In this document: piece by piece, positions 51,250-59,711 of the stretch
Position numbering within the stretch: the stretch's first letter is position 1
Layout: each line of letters opens with the position of its first letter
Origin: DASZTV01 sp035547515
GTDB taxonomy: Bacteria; Actinomycetota; Actinomycetes; JAFAQI01
Direction of reading: 5' to 3'
DNA length: 64,000 nucleotides
NCBI GenBank assembly: GCA_035547515.1
Contig: DASZUS010000065.1
Coordinates: 1-64,000, forward strand
Position numbers and translations under genes: made by a program
The notes under the pieces: model-generated
What the model saw: the letters and a program-made list of their open reading frames with translations, nothing else
The model's database searches: none
What the model was told of the DNA's origin: nothing

Positions 51250-52224
51250 TTAGGAGAAGTGCTCGTGCCCGCCGTGCGCGGGCGTCGGCCGGTCGCTCAA
51301 CACGACGGTGGGCGGGCCCCCTGTGACGGTGCCGACAAGCAGGGCTCCGTTTGCGACCGCGGCGACCACGTCGGGCGGCGCGACGGTGCCGGCAAAGGCA
51401 TGGTCGTCGCCGCCGGTCGTCACCCACTCGAGCGGGTCGATGCCGAATGACCTCGCAGCAGCGGCGAGCTCCGCCGGCACGGGCAGCGCGGCCGAGTCGA
51501 GCTCGATGCGGACCGCCGAGGCCTCCGCCACGTGGCCGAGGTCGGCGACCAGCCCGTCGGAGACGTCGATCAGCGAGGTCAGCAGACCGGCTCGCGCCGC
51601 GGCCAAGGCCGCGTCGTAGTCGACGAGCGGACGACGATGGGCGTCCGCCAACGGGTGTTCGGCCTCGCCGCGCTCGAGCAACGCCAGCCCCGCCGCGGCC
51701 CAGCCGAGCCGGCCGATCACGACCACCCGGTCACCCGGTGCGGCCCCGGCACGGGTCAGCGGAGGGCGGCCTTCCAGGTCCCCGATCGCGGTCACCGAGA
51801 CCGTCACCGACTCCGCACCACTGACGTCGCCGCCGGCGATCGATGCGCCCACGGTGCCCGCCTCGTCTGCCAGCCCGTCCGTCAGGGCCTCTGCCCAGGC
51901 GAGCTCGAGATCGCCGGGCGCGGCGAGCGCCACGACGAGGGCGGTCGGGCGGGCACCCATCGCGACGACGTCGGCCAGGCTCGCCGCGGCCGCACGCCGG
52001 CCCACGTCGTACCCGCTCGACCAGTCCCGGCGGAAGTGGCGGCCCTCGACCAGCACGTCGACCGTCATGACCACCCGGCCATCCGCAGCGGCGACGACGG
52101 CAGCGTCGTCTCCTGGCCCGACGAGCACCTCCGGCCCTTGGCGCAACCGCGCGACCACGCGAGCGATCAAGCCGAACTCTCCCGTGGCGCCGAGCGAGCC
52201 GCCTGCGGTCCCAGAAACCGAGAT
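51250..52224 (-). CDS. thiL: Thiamine-monophosphate kinase, with apparent ATC start
   Basis: Phosphorylates TMP to the coenzyme TPP. It has the AIR-synthase-like fold with VGPGDDAAVV, MTVDVLVEGRHFRRDW, GASIAGGDVSGAESV, DRVVVIGRLGWAAAGLA and IDVSDGLVADL. The first usual start codon in frame is TTG at 52170, but this loses the conserved Gly-Glu-Phe (GEFGLIARVV). The conserved N-terminus continues back to an ATC at 52224-52222 that lies six bases after AAGGGAGA, giving 324 residues. No ATG, GTG or TTG is in frame between. Like ispG, this gene therefore seems to begin at ATC; a sequencing error or TTG initiation remains possible. Confidence 0.9.
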   Translation of the reverse strand: MSVSGTAGGSLGATGEFGLIARVVARLRQGPEVLVGPGDDAAVVAAADGRVVMTVDVLVEGRHFRRDWSSGYDVGRRAAAASLADVVAMGARPTALVVALAAPGDLELAWAEALTDGLADEAGTVGASIAGGDVSGAESVTVSVTAIGDLEGRPPLTRAGAAPGDRVVVIGRLGWAAAGLALLERGEAEHPLADAHRRPLVDYDAALAAARAGLLTSLIDVSDGLVADLGHVAEASAVRIELDSAALPVPAELAAAARSFGIDPLEWVTTGGDDHAFAGTVAPPDVVAAVANGALLVGTVTGGPPTVVLSDRPTPAHGGHEHFS

Positions 52225-52253
52225 GACCGGTCTCCCTTCACGTCGGGTACGGT
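52224..52253 (+). promoter_or_regulatory. Predicted promoter of the Lrp-domain gene, leaderless
   Basis: TACGGT (52248-52253) lies six bases before the GTG at 52260, and TGACCG (52224-52229) lies 18 bases upstream of it. No Shine-Dalgarno sequence is present. The elements overlap the proposed thiL start on the other strand, so the two divergent genes share this 36-bp region. Confidence 0.45.
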
Positions 52254-52259
52254 CGTGCC

Positions 52260-52496
52260 GTGACCGTCCAGGCGTACATCCTCATCCAGACTGAGGTCGG
52301 CAAGGCCGCCGCAGTGGCTGCCGAGATCGCCAAGATCAAAGGCGTCACCCAGGCCGAGGACGTCACGGGCCCCTACGACGTCATCGTGCGCGGCGAGGCC
52401 GGCGACATGGACGAGCTCGGCAAGCTGGTGGTCGCGAGAGTGCAGGGAGTGCCTGGCATCACCCGCACGCTGACCTGCCCCGTCGTCCATCTCTGA
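52260..52496 (+). CDS. Stand-alone Lrp/AsnC ligand-binding (RAM) domain protein
   Basis: A 78-residue protein that is only the C-terminal RAM domain of Lrp/AsnC regulators: VQAYILIQTEVGKAAAVAAEI, EDVTGPYDVIVRGEA and GITRTLTCPVVHL. It has no DNA-binding domain. Such short proteins form amino-acid-binding oligomers and are conserved near thiL and ddl in actinobacteria; the role is unknown. GTG start, leaderless-type promoter. Confidence 0.9.
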   Translation: MTVQAYILIQTEVGKAAAVAAEIAKIKGVTQAEDVTGPYDVIVRGEAGDMDELGKLVVARVQGVPGITRTLTCPVVHL

Positions 52497-52526
52497 GGCT
52501 CGCCGCTGACGCTGGTCCGGTCCGCG

Positions 52527-52970
52527 GTGGCCGTCGCGATCGTCGCGGCCACGGCGGCAGCGTGCTCGTGGTCCTCGGTCTCGGTCACCCCTCCGCATCC
52601 GAATGTGCTCGTCGCCAGCCGCTGCGAAGGGCTGGCGGCCGTGCTCCCGGACACGCTGGCCGGCCTGAAGCGGCGGCCCACGACGCCGAAGTCACCGCTC
52701 ATCCACGCTTGGGGGTCACCCGCCGTGACGCTGGCGTGCGGCGTGCCGGCGCCTGCGGGATACCACGCCGCCTCGACGCCGACGCTGTCCGTCGACAACG
52801 TGCAGTGGTACGAGCAGGTCGGAAAGGCCGCCGTCACCTGGACCGCGATCCGCCCGACGCCCCTGTCGGCTCATCGGATCTACGTCGCGCTGGCGGTCCC
52901 GAAGAGCTACCAGCAGGGTGCGAGCTTCCTGACCGCGCTCACCACCCCGTTGAAGGCCGCACTGCGCTAG
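52527..52970 (+). CDS. DUF3515 family lipoprotein
   Basis: A ~147-residue exported protein with a short signal ending in a lipobox-like ATAAAC. The mature part (RCEGLAAVLPDTLAGLKRRP, WGSPAVTLACGVPAP, VQWYEQVGKAAVTWTAI) matches DUF3515, which is conserved next to ddl in actinobacteria with unknown function. The GTG at 52527 gives a short signal peptide, and an earlier start is possible but no usual codon is present. It converges on ddl. Confidence 0.8.
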   Translation: MAVAIVAATAAACSWSSVSVTPPHPNVLVASRCEGLAAVLPDTLAGLKRRPTTPKSPLIHAWGSPAVTLACGVPAPAGYHAASTPTLSVDNVQWYEQVGKAAVTWTAIRPTPLSAHRIYVALAVPKSYQQGASFLTALTTPLKAALR

Positions 52971-52988
52971 CCCTCGCTGCAGACCCGC

Positions 52989-54056
52989 TCAGCGCAGGCC
53001 GGTGCCGCGGCGCAACGCGTCGTCGACCAGCCGGTTGACCAGCTCCGGATAGCTCACCCCGCTGGCCGCCCACATCTGCGGGAACATCGAGGCCGGCGTG
53101 AAGCCGGGCATCGTGTTGACCTCGTTGACCATCAGCTGGTCGCCGTCGACGAGGAAGAAGTCCACGCGAGCAAGGCCTTCGCAGTCAAGCGCCTCGAACG
53201 CCGCGACGGCGCATGCCTGGACGTCGGCAACGACCTCCGCGGAAAGGTCCGGCGGGATGTCGAACGTCGTACCGGAGTCGGGCATGTACTTCGCGTCGAA
53301 ATCGTAGAAGTCCACCCCGTCAGCGAGGCGGATCTCCGCGGGCTGCGACGCCTCCGGCGCGCAGCCGTCGCGGCCTGCGAGGACACCGCACTCGATCTCG
53401 CGGCCGATGACCCCCGACTCGATCAGCACCTTGGGGTCGTGACGGAAGGCCTCGGCGAGTGCGGCCTCCAGCCCAACCAGCTCGCTGACCCGCGAGATGC
53501 CGATGCTGGAGCCGCCGCGAGCTGGCTTGACGAAGACCGGCCAGTCGAGGTCCGCGACCTCGGCCGGGACCGGGCGCCCTTCGTGGGCGATGACGTATCC
53601 GGGAACCGGCAGGCCCCCCGCAATCAGGAAGCGCTTCATGTGCGCCTTGTCCATGGCCGCCGCGGAGGCGAACACGCCTGACCCGACATAGGGGATGCCT
53701 GCCAGCTCCAGCAGACCCTGCAGCGTGCCGTCCTCGCCGTACGGTCCATGCAGCAGCGGGAATGCGACGTCGATCGGCCCGCCGAGCGCGTCGGGCAGCG
53801 CGGTCGGGTCGCCCGGGATTGCGACGGGCTCGCCGTCGCCGGCCACCGACGGCAGCTCACGCCCGCGCATGCGCAGCGAGGACGTGTCAGCAAGCACCCA
53901 GCGGCCCGCGGCTGTGATGCCGACCGGTACGACCTCGTAGCGGTCGGGATCGAGGGCCGCGAGGACGCTGCCAGCAGTCACGCAGGACACGGCGTGCTCG
54001 CTGCTACGCCCCCCGAAGATGACCGCGACGCGAAGCTTCCGGCTCGGCGAGCTCAC
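52989..54056 (-). CDS. ddl: D-alanine--D-alanine ligase
   Basis: Makes D-Ala-D-Ala for peptidoglycan. The 355-residue ATP-grasp enzyme has AVIFGGRSSEHAVS at the start, the omega-loop and substrate regions (PLLHGPYGEDGTLQGLLEL, YVGSGVFASAAAMDK), VFVKPARGGSSIGISRV, and the metal site RVDFFLVDGDQLMVNEVNTMPGFT in adjacent pieces. The GTG overlaps the NlpC/P60 gene stop as GTGA. In Streptomyces ddl directly follows gpsA; here two extra genes separate them. Confidence 0.96.
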   Translation of the reverse strand: MSSPSRKLRVAVIFGGRSSEHAVSCVTAGSVLAALDPDRYEVVPVGITAAGRWVLADTSSLRMRGRELPSVAGDGEPVAIPGDPTALPDALGGPIDVAFPLLHGPYGEDGTLQGLLELAGIPYVGSGVFASAAAMDKAHMKRFLIAGGLPVPGYVIAHEGRPVPAEVADLDWPVFVKPARGGSSIGISRVSELVGLEAALAEAFRHDPKVLIESGVIGREIECGVLAGRDGCAPEASQPAEIRLADGVDFYDFDAKYMPDSGTTFDIPPDLSAEVVADVQACAVAAFEALDCEGLARVDFFLVDGDQLMVNEVNTMPGFTPASMFPQMWAASGVSYPELVNRLVDDALRRGTGLR

Positions 54057-55264
54057 CGCTGGTAGGGGCGCACGGCGCCGATGAAGTCCGGACGCGAGTC
54101 GCTGCTGATCCGGACGTCAGCGCCCGTGTAGGGCGCCTCGACCATCTGCCCGTTGCCGATGTACATGCCCACATGATGGATCGTGTCGGGATCCGAGGTG
54201 TCGTAGGCGAAGAACAGCAAGTCGCCGGGCCGCAGGTCGGACACGGCGACGTGAGCGCCTTCTTCCCACTGGAAGCCGGTCCAGTGGTCGAGATGGACGC
54301 CGACCTGGGCGTAGGCCCACATGACCAGTCCGGAGCAGTCGAAGGTGTCGGGCCCGGCGCCGCCCCACTGGTACGGCTTGCCGATCTGCGCCTCGGCCTC
54401 CTGCACCGCGGCGGCGCCGGTGGCGGCGGAGATGGTGTCGCTGAGGTCACCGGTCTGGTCGGCGTACGGGCTGGACCCGTCGGAGGGCGCGGAGGCAGTC
54501 ACGACCGGAGGCGCAGCGAGCGCGGCGAGCCGTTCCTTCTCCAGCTTCGAGGCGTTCGCCTGCGCGTCGGCGAGCAGGGCAGCCAGGTGGGCCTTGCGCC
54601 GGTGAAGCGAGGCGAGCAGGCTCTGCTGCTCGGTCACCGCCCGCTCGGCGGCGGACTTCGCCGTCGCGGCGGCGGCGGCGGCCCGGTGCGCCTTGGCAAC
54701 GACGCTCTCCGCCCGTTGCGCAACCGCTGCCTGGTAGATCGCGGCGGCGTCGAGGCGGCTCAAGGTCTGGTGCTGCGTCACCGAGATCGCGTCGAGTGCG
54801 CCGACCCTCCGCACGAGGGCCCTGGTGCCGCCGGGTGAGAGCACGGCGTCGACCGTGGACAGCCCGCCGGACTCGTACGCCGCTCGGGCGAAGTGCGCGA
54901 CCGAGCGCTGGGTCTTCGCCACCTGCGCATTGGCGACGGCAAGCACGCTCTTGGCGGTCTCGGCGGCGCGCTGGGCGGATGCCAGCTTCACCTCGGCCTC
55001 GTCGTAGGCCTCGACGATGCCTTCGGCGGCGTCGCTGAGCCGCTGGAACTTCGCCTGTGCCCGCTTGAGGGCGGCGGCCGCGTGCGCGACCTCCCGCTCG
55101 CGCTCGGCGACCGTCGCCTTGCTCGCGGCAACCTGCCCGGCCGACGGCCCTCCCCCGTGCGAGGCGTACGCCGGCGACGCGATGCCGGTCGCGCACAGCA
55201 CGCCCGCCAGTGCGGCAGCGACCGGCAGCGCCCGTAAGCGGCCCCGCGGCGAATGGCGAGTCAC
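54053..55264 (-). CDS. Secreted NlpC/P60 peptidoglycan hydrolase with coiled-coil domain
   Basis: A 403-residue exported protein. The signal peptide (RLRALPVAAALAGVLCATGIASPAYA) is followed by ~230 residues of Ala-rich coiled coil like that of RipA, then an NlpC/P60 domain with the catalytic Cys in FDCSGLVMWAYAQVG, His in IHHVGMYIGNG and the third polar position near EAPYTGAD. It should cut stem-peptide bonds in the wall, probably during division. The GTG at 55264 is the conserved start. It is inserted between ddl and the trans-sulfuration gene, so wall synthesis and turnover are co-read. Confidence 0.9.
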   Translation of the reverse strand: MTRHSPRGRLRALPVAAALAGVLCATGIASPAYASHGGGPSAGQVAASKATVAEREREVAHAAAALKRAQAKFQRLSDAAEGIVEAYDEAEVKLASAQRAAETAKSVLAVANAQVAKTQRSVAHFARAAYESGGLSTVDAVLSPGGTRALVRRVGALDAISVTQHQTLSRLDAAAIYQAAVAQRAESVVAKAHRAAAAAATAKSAAERAVTEQQSLLASLHRRKAHLAALLADAQANASKLEKERLAALAAPPVVTASAPSDGSSPYADQTGDLSDTISAATGAAAVQEAEAQIGKPYQWGGAGPDTFDCSGLVMWAYAQVGVHLDHWTGFQWEEGAHVAVSDLRPGDLLFFAYDTSDPDTIHHVGMYIGNGQMVEAPYTGADVRISSDSRPDFIGAVRPYQR

Positions 55265-55310
55265 ATGAGTGACTCTAGATCCGCAAGTGTCAGAAGTCCG
55301 TTTCTGACAC
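55258..55310. terminator. Two inverted repeats upstream of the NlpC/P60 gene
   Basis: GTGTCAGAA (55287-55295) and TTCTGACAC (55302-55310) are exact reverse complements six bases apart, 13 bases after the stop of the trans-sulfuration gene, and look like its terminator. A second repeat, GAGTCAC / GTGACTC (55258-55275), overlaps the NlpC/P60 start codon and might be an operator. Together they suggest the wall hydrolase has its own control. Confidence 0.5.
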
Positions 55311-55322
55311 GGAGCGGCAGTG

Positions 55323-56579
55323 CTAGCTGACGACCCGGTCCAGCGCCTGGCGGACGTCGGCAACCAGGTCGTCGGGGTCTTCCAGCCCGATTGAGAACCT
55401 GACGGCACCCGGCAGGATCCCGGCGGCGGCAAGCGCCGCGTCGTCGAGCTGGCGATGGGTGGTGGACGCGACGTGGCTCACCAGCGAGTGGACGCCGCCG
55501 AGGCTCGTGGCGACCTGGGCCACTCGCAACGCGTCGGCGAACGCGAATCCCGCCCGGCGGCCACCGCGCGGCGTGATGGTGACGATCGCCCCGTAGCGCG
55601 TGCCCTCGGGGCCGGTCTCGAACAGCTTGCCGGCAAGCGCGTGCTGCGGGTGGCCCGCCAGACCGGGGTAGTCCACTCGCTCGACCCGGGGATCGTCCGC
55701 GATCGCCTCTGCGACCGCGGCGGCGGTTGCGCAGTGACGGGCGACCCGCAGCGGCAGCGTGGCGAGCCCGCGATGGAGCAGGAACGCCTCGTCCGGCGCG
55801 AGGCTGCCGCCGAGGTCGATCCGCGCCTTGCGCACTGCGGCCACCAGGTCGACATCGCCCACGACCACGCCGCCCGTGACGTCGGAGTGCCCACCGATGT
55901 ATTTCGTCGCCGAGTGCACGACCAGATCGGCGCCCCATGCCAGAGGCCGGCACACCGGGGGCGGCGCGAACGTGGAGTCGACGCAGAGCGGGACACCGGC
56001 GTCGCGGCAGATCTCCGCGAGAGCCGGCAGGTCGGCGACCGCCGTCGTCGGGTTGGCAATGGTCTCGGTCCACACCAGCGCGGTGCTGTCGCGGATCGCC
56101 CCCTGTACCGCGGCCGGATCCGTCGTGTCGACGAAGCTGGCCTCGACTCCGAAACGTCGCAGCACGTGGTCGATAACGCCGTAGGTCCCGCCGTACACAG
56201 CTGCCGGCGCGACGACGTGCGAGCCGGCGCGGCACAGCGCGAGCAGGACCGTCGAGATCGCCGCCATGCCCGAGGCGAAAGGCTGCGCCGCAACCGCCCG
56301 GGCGAGCCCGTGCGCTTCGAGCGCGGCGAAGCCCAAGGCGAACGCGTCCGCGGTCGGGTTGTCGATCCGGCTGTAGGTGTAGCCGGGCTCGCGGTCGCCG
56401 AGGACGTCGGCGTAGTCCTGTGATGTCTGGAACTGGAAGGTGCTCGTCCGGTACGTCGGAAGGCCGACGGCGCGCACGCCACTGAAGTCGGGCCGCGGAG
56501 CATGCACCGCCCGGGTGCCCTCGCTGCCGCCGTCGCCGCGGGGCGGCACGACCGGAAGGTTGCGATGCGCCTCAGACAT
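55323..56579 (-). CDS. Cystathionine gamma-synthase/lyase family PLP enzyme
   Basis: A 418-residue fold-type I PLP enzyme of trans-sulfuration (Cys/Met metabolism). The PLP lysine is in VVHSATKYIGGHSDVTGG. YTYSRIDNPT and QPFASGMAAISTVLLAL are the phosphate and cofactor contacts, and VKP-like C-terminal SLGGVHSLVSHVAS holds the substrate-binding Ser-Leu-Gly-Gly. Gamma-synthase, gamma-lyase and homocysteine/methionine lyase activities are not separable by eye. Its start overlaps the gpsA stop by eight bases, an unusual neighbour for a sulfur gene. Confidence 0.88.
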   Translation of the reverse strand: MSEAHRNLPVVPPRGDGGSEGTRAVHAPRPDFSGVRAVGLPTYRTSTFQFQTSQDYADVLGDREPGYTYSRIDNPTADAFALGFAALEAHGLARAVAAQPFASGMAAISTVLLALCRAGSHVVAPAAVYGGTYGVIDHVLRRFGVEASFVDTTDPAAVQGAIRDSTALVWTETIANPTTAVADLPALAEICRDAGVPLCVDSTFAPPPVCRPLAWGADLVVHSATKYIGGHSDVTGGVVVGDVDLVAAVRKARIDLGGSLAPDEAFLLHRGLATLPLRVARHCATAAAVAEAIADDPRVERVDYPGLAGHPQHALAGKLFETGPEGTRYGAIVTITPRGGRRAGFAFADALRVAQVATSLGGVHSLVSHVASTTHRQLDDAALAAAGILPGAVRFSIGLEDPDDLVADVRQALDRVVS

Positions 56580-57582
56580 CCGCGTCCTGCTCGTGCTTGG
56601 GGTCGCTGGACAGCAGGGACGTCAGCATGTCGCGCACCGTCATGCCTTCGTCGACCACCTTGACCACGTGCTCGGTGATCGGCGCCGCGACGTCGTGCTT
56701 GCGCGCGAGGTCGAGGATCGACCGGCACGACTTCACGCCCTCAGCGGTCTGCTTGGTCTTCGCCGCGACCTGCTCGACGGTGAAGCCGCGACCCAGGTCC
56801 TCGCCGAAGGTGCGGTTGCGAGACAGCGGTGAGGAGCACGTCGCGACCAGGTCGCCCATCCCCGCCAAGCCGGCGAAGGTGAGGGGCTCCGCGCCGAGCG
56901 CGACCCCGATGCGGGCGGTCTCGGCAAGGCCGCGGGTGATCACCGAGGCGCGGGCGTTGTCGCCCAGCCCGAGGCCCACCGCCATGCCGACGGCGAGCGC
57001 GATCACGTTCTTCACGGCCCCGCCGAGCTCGCAGCCGATGACGTCGTGGTTGCGGTAGGGCCGGAAGTAGCCGGCATTGCAGGCGATCTGTACCAAGCCC
57101 GCGACGTCGAGGTCGGTGCATGCCACGACGGCGGCCGCCGGCTCGCGGCGCGCGATCTCCTTCGCCAGATTCGGCCCGGTGACCGCCACGACCCGCTGCT
57201 CGGGAACTCCCGCCACCTCCTGGATGACCTCCGTCATCCGCTTGTCGGTGCCGAGCTCCACACCCTTCATCAAGCTGACGAGGGTCGCATCGCGCGGCAA
57301 CCGGTCGACCAGCTCCACGAGGTTCGCGCGTAACGTCTGCGACGGGACCGCGAGTACGACGATGTCGGCTCCGCGCAGCGCCTCGTCCGGGCTCGCGGTC
57401 GCCCGCAGGCCGGGTGAGAGCGCGATCCCCGGCAGGTAGTCCGGGTTCTCGTGCCGGTCATTGATCGCCTCGGCGAGCTCTGGCCGGCGGGCGCAGATGA
57501 TCGTGTCGGTGCCGGCGTCGACCAGCACCTGCGCGAAAGCGGTCCCCCACGACCCGGCGCCGATGACCGCAGCACACGTCAT
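56572..57582 (-). CDS. gpsA: NAD(P)H-dependent glycerol-3-phosphate dehydrogenase
   Basis: Makes sn-glycerol 3-phosphate for phospholipids. The 336-residue product has the nucleotide motif IGAGSWGTAFAQVL, the catalytic Lys in LGGAVKNVIALAVG, and GLAGMGDLVATCSSPLSRNRTFG. The ATG at 57582 overlaps the plsC stop as ATGA, so the substrate maker and the acyltransferase are co-translated. Confidence 0.96.
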   Translation of the reverse strand: MTCAAVIGAGSWGTAFAQVLVDAGTDTIICARRPELAEAINDRHENPDYLPGIALSPGLRATASPDEALRGADIVVLAVPSQTLRANLVELVDRLPRDATLVSLMKGVELGTDKRMTEVIQEVAGVPEQRVVAVTGPNLAKEIARREPAAAVVACTDLDVAGLVQIACNAGYFRPYRNHDVIGCELGGAVKNVIALAVGMAVGLGLGDNARASVITRGLAETARIGVALGAEPLTFAGLAGMGDLVATCSSPLSRNRTFGEDLGRGFTVEQVAAKTKQTAEGVKSCRSILDLARKHDVAAPITEHVVKVVDEGMTVRDMLTSLLSSDPKHEQDADV

Positions 57583-58307
57583 GCCGCAGCCTCCGGATCG
57601 GTGCTCTCCCGCGGGTCGTAGGTCTCGGCGGGGGGCGTTCCGCCGCGCAGCTCGACGAGCAGCTCGGTGATCTTCGACATCACGAGCTCGGTCACCTGGT
57701 GCAGCAGATCGGCGTCGATCGGCTTGCCCAGGTAGTCGGAGAGGTCGATGGGCTCGCCTGCAAGGATCTGGATCCGCTTGCGCGGCGGGAGCGGGTGCGG
57801 CCACTTGGCCTTGTAGCGCCAGAGGTTCTGCGGCCCCCATTGGGCGATCGGGATGACCGGGGCACCGGTCTCGAGCGCCAGCCGGGCGACGCCGGTGCGT
57901 GCCTTCATCGGCCAGCAGTCGGGGTCTCGGGTGGCACTGCCCTCGGGATAGATGAGAAGGCACTCGCCGTCCTCGAGCGCCTCGACCGCGGCCGCGAGCG
58001 CGTTGGCGGCGTCCGCCGTACCTCGGTACACCGGGATCTGGTTGGCGCCGACCAGGATCGGCTTGGTCAGCGGATGTTCGAACAGCGAGGACTTGGCCAG
58101 GAACTTCGGCGTGCGTCCCGATTCGAACACGAACAGCCCGAGGGTCAGCGGATCGACGTAGCTGAGGTGGTTCGCGGCGAGGATGACGGGACCCGACCGT
58201 GGCACGCGATCGGAGCCTTGCCACGCTCTGACGGTGGTCAGCCGGAGCAGTGGCCGCGCCAGGACGACGACGAGGCGGTACCAGAACCCCAGACGGCCAT
58301 ACCGCAT
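57579..58307 (-). CDS. plsC: 1-acyl-sn-glycerol-3-phosphate acyltransferase
   Basis: A 242-residue membrane-associated acyltransferase that makes phosphatidic acid. The catalytic motif H-x4-D is in AANHLSYVDPLTLG, the glycerol-phosphate site in LIYPEGSATRD, and motif GAPVIPIAQWG follows. It starts at the ATG at 58307, and upstream in-frame sequence belongs to the divergent cofC gene. With gpsA it forms a phospholipid precursor pair. Confidence 0.93.
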   Translation of the reverse strand: MRYGRLGFWYRLVVVLARPLLRLTTVRAWQGSDRVPRSGPVILAANHLSYVDPLTLGLFVFESGRTPKFLAKSSLFEHPLTKPILVGANQIPVYRGTADAANALAAAVEALEDGECLLIYPEGSATRDPDCWPMKARTGVARLALETGAPVIPIAQWGPQNLWRYKAKWPHPLPPRKRIQILAGEPIDLSDYLGKPIDADLLHQVTELVMSKITELLVELRGGTPPAETYDPRESTDPEAAA

Positions 58308-58325
58308 CCTGCGAGGATGCCAGAC

Positions 58326-58964
58326 ATGAGCCAGCCGACGGACCGCTGGTCGATGATCGTCCCAGTCAAGCGCGTGGAGATCGCGAAGAGCCGGCTGGCC
58401 CTGGAGATCGAGGCACGCTCGACACTTGCCCTGGCGATGGCGGTCGACACGGTGTCGGCCGCGCTGGCAAGCGACTGGGTGGCTGCGGTCATCGTGGTCA
58501 CCGACGATCGGCGCGCCCGATCCGCGCTTGCCGAGCTCGCCGTGACGGTGGTGCCCGACGTCCCCGACGCCGGTTTGAACGCCGCGCTCGCCCATGGCGC
58601 ACTGAGCGCGCCGACCGCGCGAGTCGCCGCGCTGTCATCCGACCTGCCGGCGCTGCGGGGTGAGGACCTGTCGGTGGTGCTGGAGCGGGCAAGCCGCCAC
58701 CCCGCGTCGGTGGTCGCGGATCTTCAGGGCACTGGCACGACGCTGCTCTGCGCGATGTCGGCCGCGCGATTCGTACCGAGGTTCGGAGTGTCGTCGCTGG
58801 CCGCGCACGTCTCGGCCGGCGCGCACGACCTCACCGCCTCCGCTCCTGAGTCGCTGCGCCGGGACGTCGACACGGTCAATGATCTGCGAGCAGCGGTGGC
58901 ACTCGGCGTGGGACCGCGTACCCGCGCGGCGCTGGACTCCCTCGACGTGGCTCTCGAGCGATGA
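58326..58964 (+). CDS. cofC: 2-phospho-L-lactate (phosphoenolpyruvate) guanylyltransferase, F420 synthesis
   Basis: CofC/FbiD makes the guanylylated precursor of the deazaflavin cofactor F420. The 212-residue product has the nucleotide-binding start WSMIVPVKRVEIAKSRL, VIVVTDDRRARSA, ALSSDLPALRGEDLSVVL with the metal-binding Asp, and the ending SLRRDVDTVNDLRAAVALGVG. It starts at the ATG at 58326, divergent from plsC with an 18-bp spacer. Its presence shows that this organism probably makes F420; fbiA/fbiB are not in the window. Confidence 0.93.
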   Translation: MSQPTDRWSMIVPVKRVEIAKSRLALEIEARSTLALAMAVDTVSAALASDWVAAVIVVTDDRRARSALAELAVTVVPDVPDAGLNAALAHGALSAPTARVAALSSDLPALRGEDLSVVLERASRHPASVVADLQGTGTTLLCAMSAARFVPRFGVSSLAAHVSAGAHDLTASAPESLRRDVDTVNDLRAAVALGVGPRTRAALDSLDVALER

Positions 58965-59173
58965 GAGTGCAGGCGACGGTACGCCGATACGACGAGGTCT
59001 CGCGCGGCGGAGACGTGCTCCTCGACGACGGCACGGTCGTCGAGTTCGGCCCAGATGCGTTCGACCTCTCAGGCTTGCGGCTGCTGCGCCTCGGGCAGCG
59101 GGTGCGGCTGGAGATGGACGACGCGGGCCGGGTCAGGTCGCTGACGATCGCGACCTTTCCCGACCCGGCGTGA
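58961..59173 (+). CDS. Small cold-shock-domain-like protein
   Basis: A 70-residue protein (RVQATVRRYDEVSRGGDVLLDDGT, LRLLRLGQRVRLEMDDAGRV) built like a cold-shock/OB domain, though the RNP-1 and RNP-2 aromatic residues are mostly replaced. It overlaps the cofC stop by four bases (ATGA) and is a conserved neighbour of cofC in several actinobacteria. Nucleic-acid binding is likely but not shown. Confidence 0.7.
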   Translation: MRVQATVRRYDEVSRGGDVLLDDGTVVEFGPDAFDLSGLRLLRLGQRVRLEMDDAGRVRSLTIATFPDPA

Positions 59174-59189
59174 CGGATCTCCCGGCTGG

Positions 59190-59660
59190 CTAGCGCTTCT
59201 TCGCAGGGGCTTTCTTCGCCGGCGCCTTCTTGGCGGGAGCAGACGCCTTGCGGGCCGCGGTCTTGGCGGCCGCTGCTGCCTTGCGCGGCCCCGAGGAAGC
59301 GGTCCTCGCAGCGCTGCGCGCGGTCGAGGCGCTCGACTTCGCCGCCGCCTTGGTCGCAGCGTCGGTGACCTTGCCGAGCTTCACGGCACCGCTGACAACG
59401 CCCTTGAAGTGGGTGCCGGGGCGGAACTTCGGAACCGCCGTCGCCTTGACCTTGACAGTCGCGCCGGTGCGCGGGTTGCGACCGGTCCGGGCCGCGCGCT
59501 CGACCTTCTCGAACACCCCGAAGCCGGTGATCGCTACCCGCTCCCCCGCGGCGACCGCTCGCTGGATGGTGTCGAGCACGGCGTCGACCGCGTCCTCGGC
59601 CGTCCGCTTGTCCGCGCCCAGCCGGTCGCGAATCGCGTCGATCAGTTCGGCCCTGTTCAA
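59190..59660 (-). CDS. hup: HU-family nucleoid protein with Lys/Ala-rich tail
   Basis: A 156-residue DNA-binding protein. The first ~90 residues are HU (MNRAELIDAIRDRLG, GFGVFEKVERAARTGRNPRTG, VPKFRPGTHFK). The tail is rich in Lys, Ala, Pro and Ser (KKAPAKKAPAKKR), as in actinobacterial HupB/HupS, and should bind DNA without sequence preference. The ATG at 59660 is preceded by a good promoter at 59712-59740. In Streptomyces hupS also lies by leuCD. Confidence 0.95.
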   Translation of the reverse strand: MNRAELIDAIRDRLGADKRTAEDAVDAVLDTIQRAVAAGERVAITGFGVFEKVERAARTGRNPRTGATVKVKATAVPKFRPGTHFKGVVSGAVKLGKVTDAATKAAAKSSASTARSAARTASSGPRKAAAAAKTAARKASAPAKKAPAKKAPAKKR

Positions 59661-59711
59661 TGCACCCTCCGCAGTTGACGTCGAGGGCTGACTGCCCTCG
59701 CACTGACGCGG

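Noticed and set aside
51240..52260. A TPP riboswitch before thiL-thiD
   Set aside because: Only 36 bp separate thiL from the divergent Lrp-domain gene, too short for a TPP aptamer, and no thi-box motif is visible.
59230..59300. Lys/Ala-rich repeats in the HU tail as a DNA satellite
   Set aside because: They encode the usual KKAPAKKA tail of actinobacterial HU and are diverged at third positions as expected for coding sequence.
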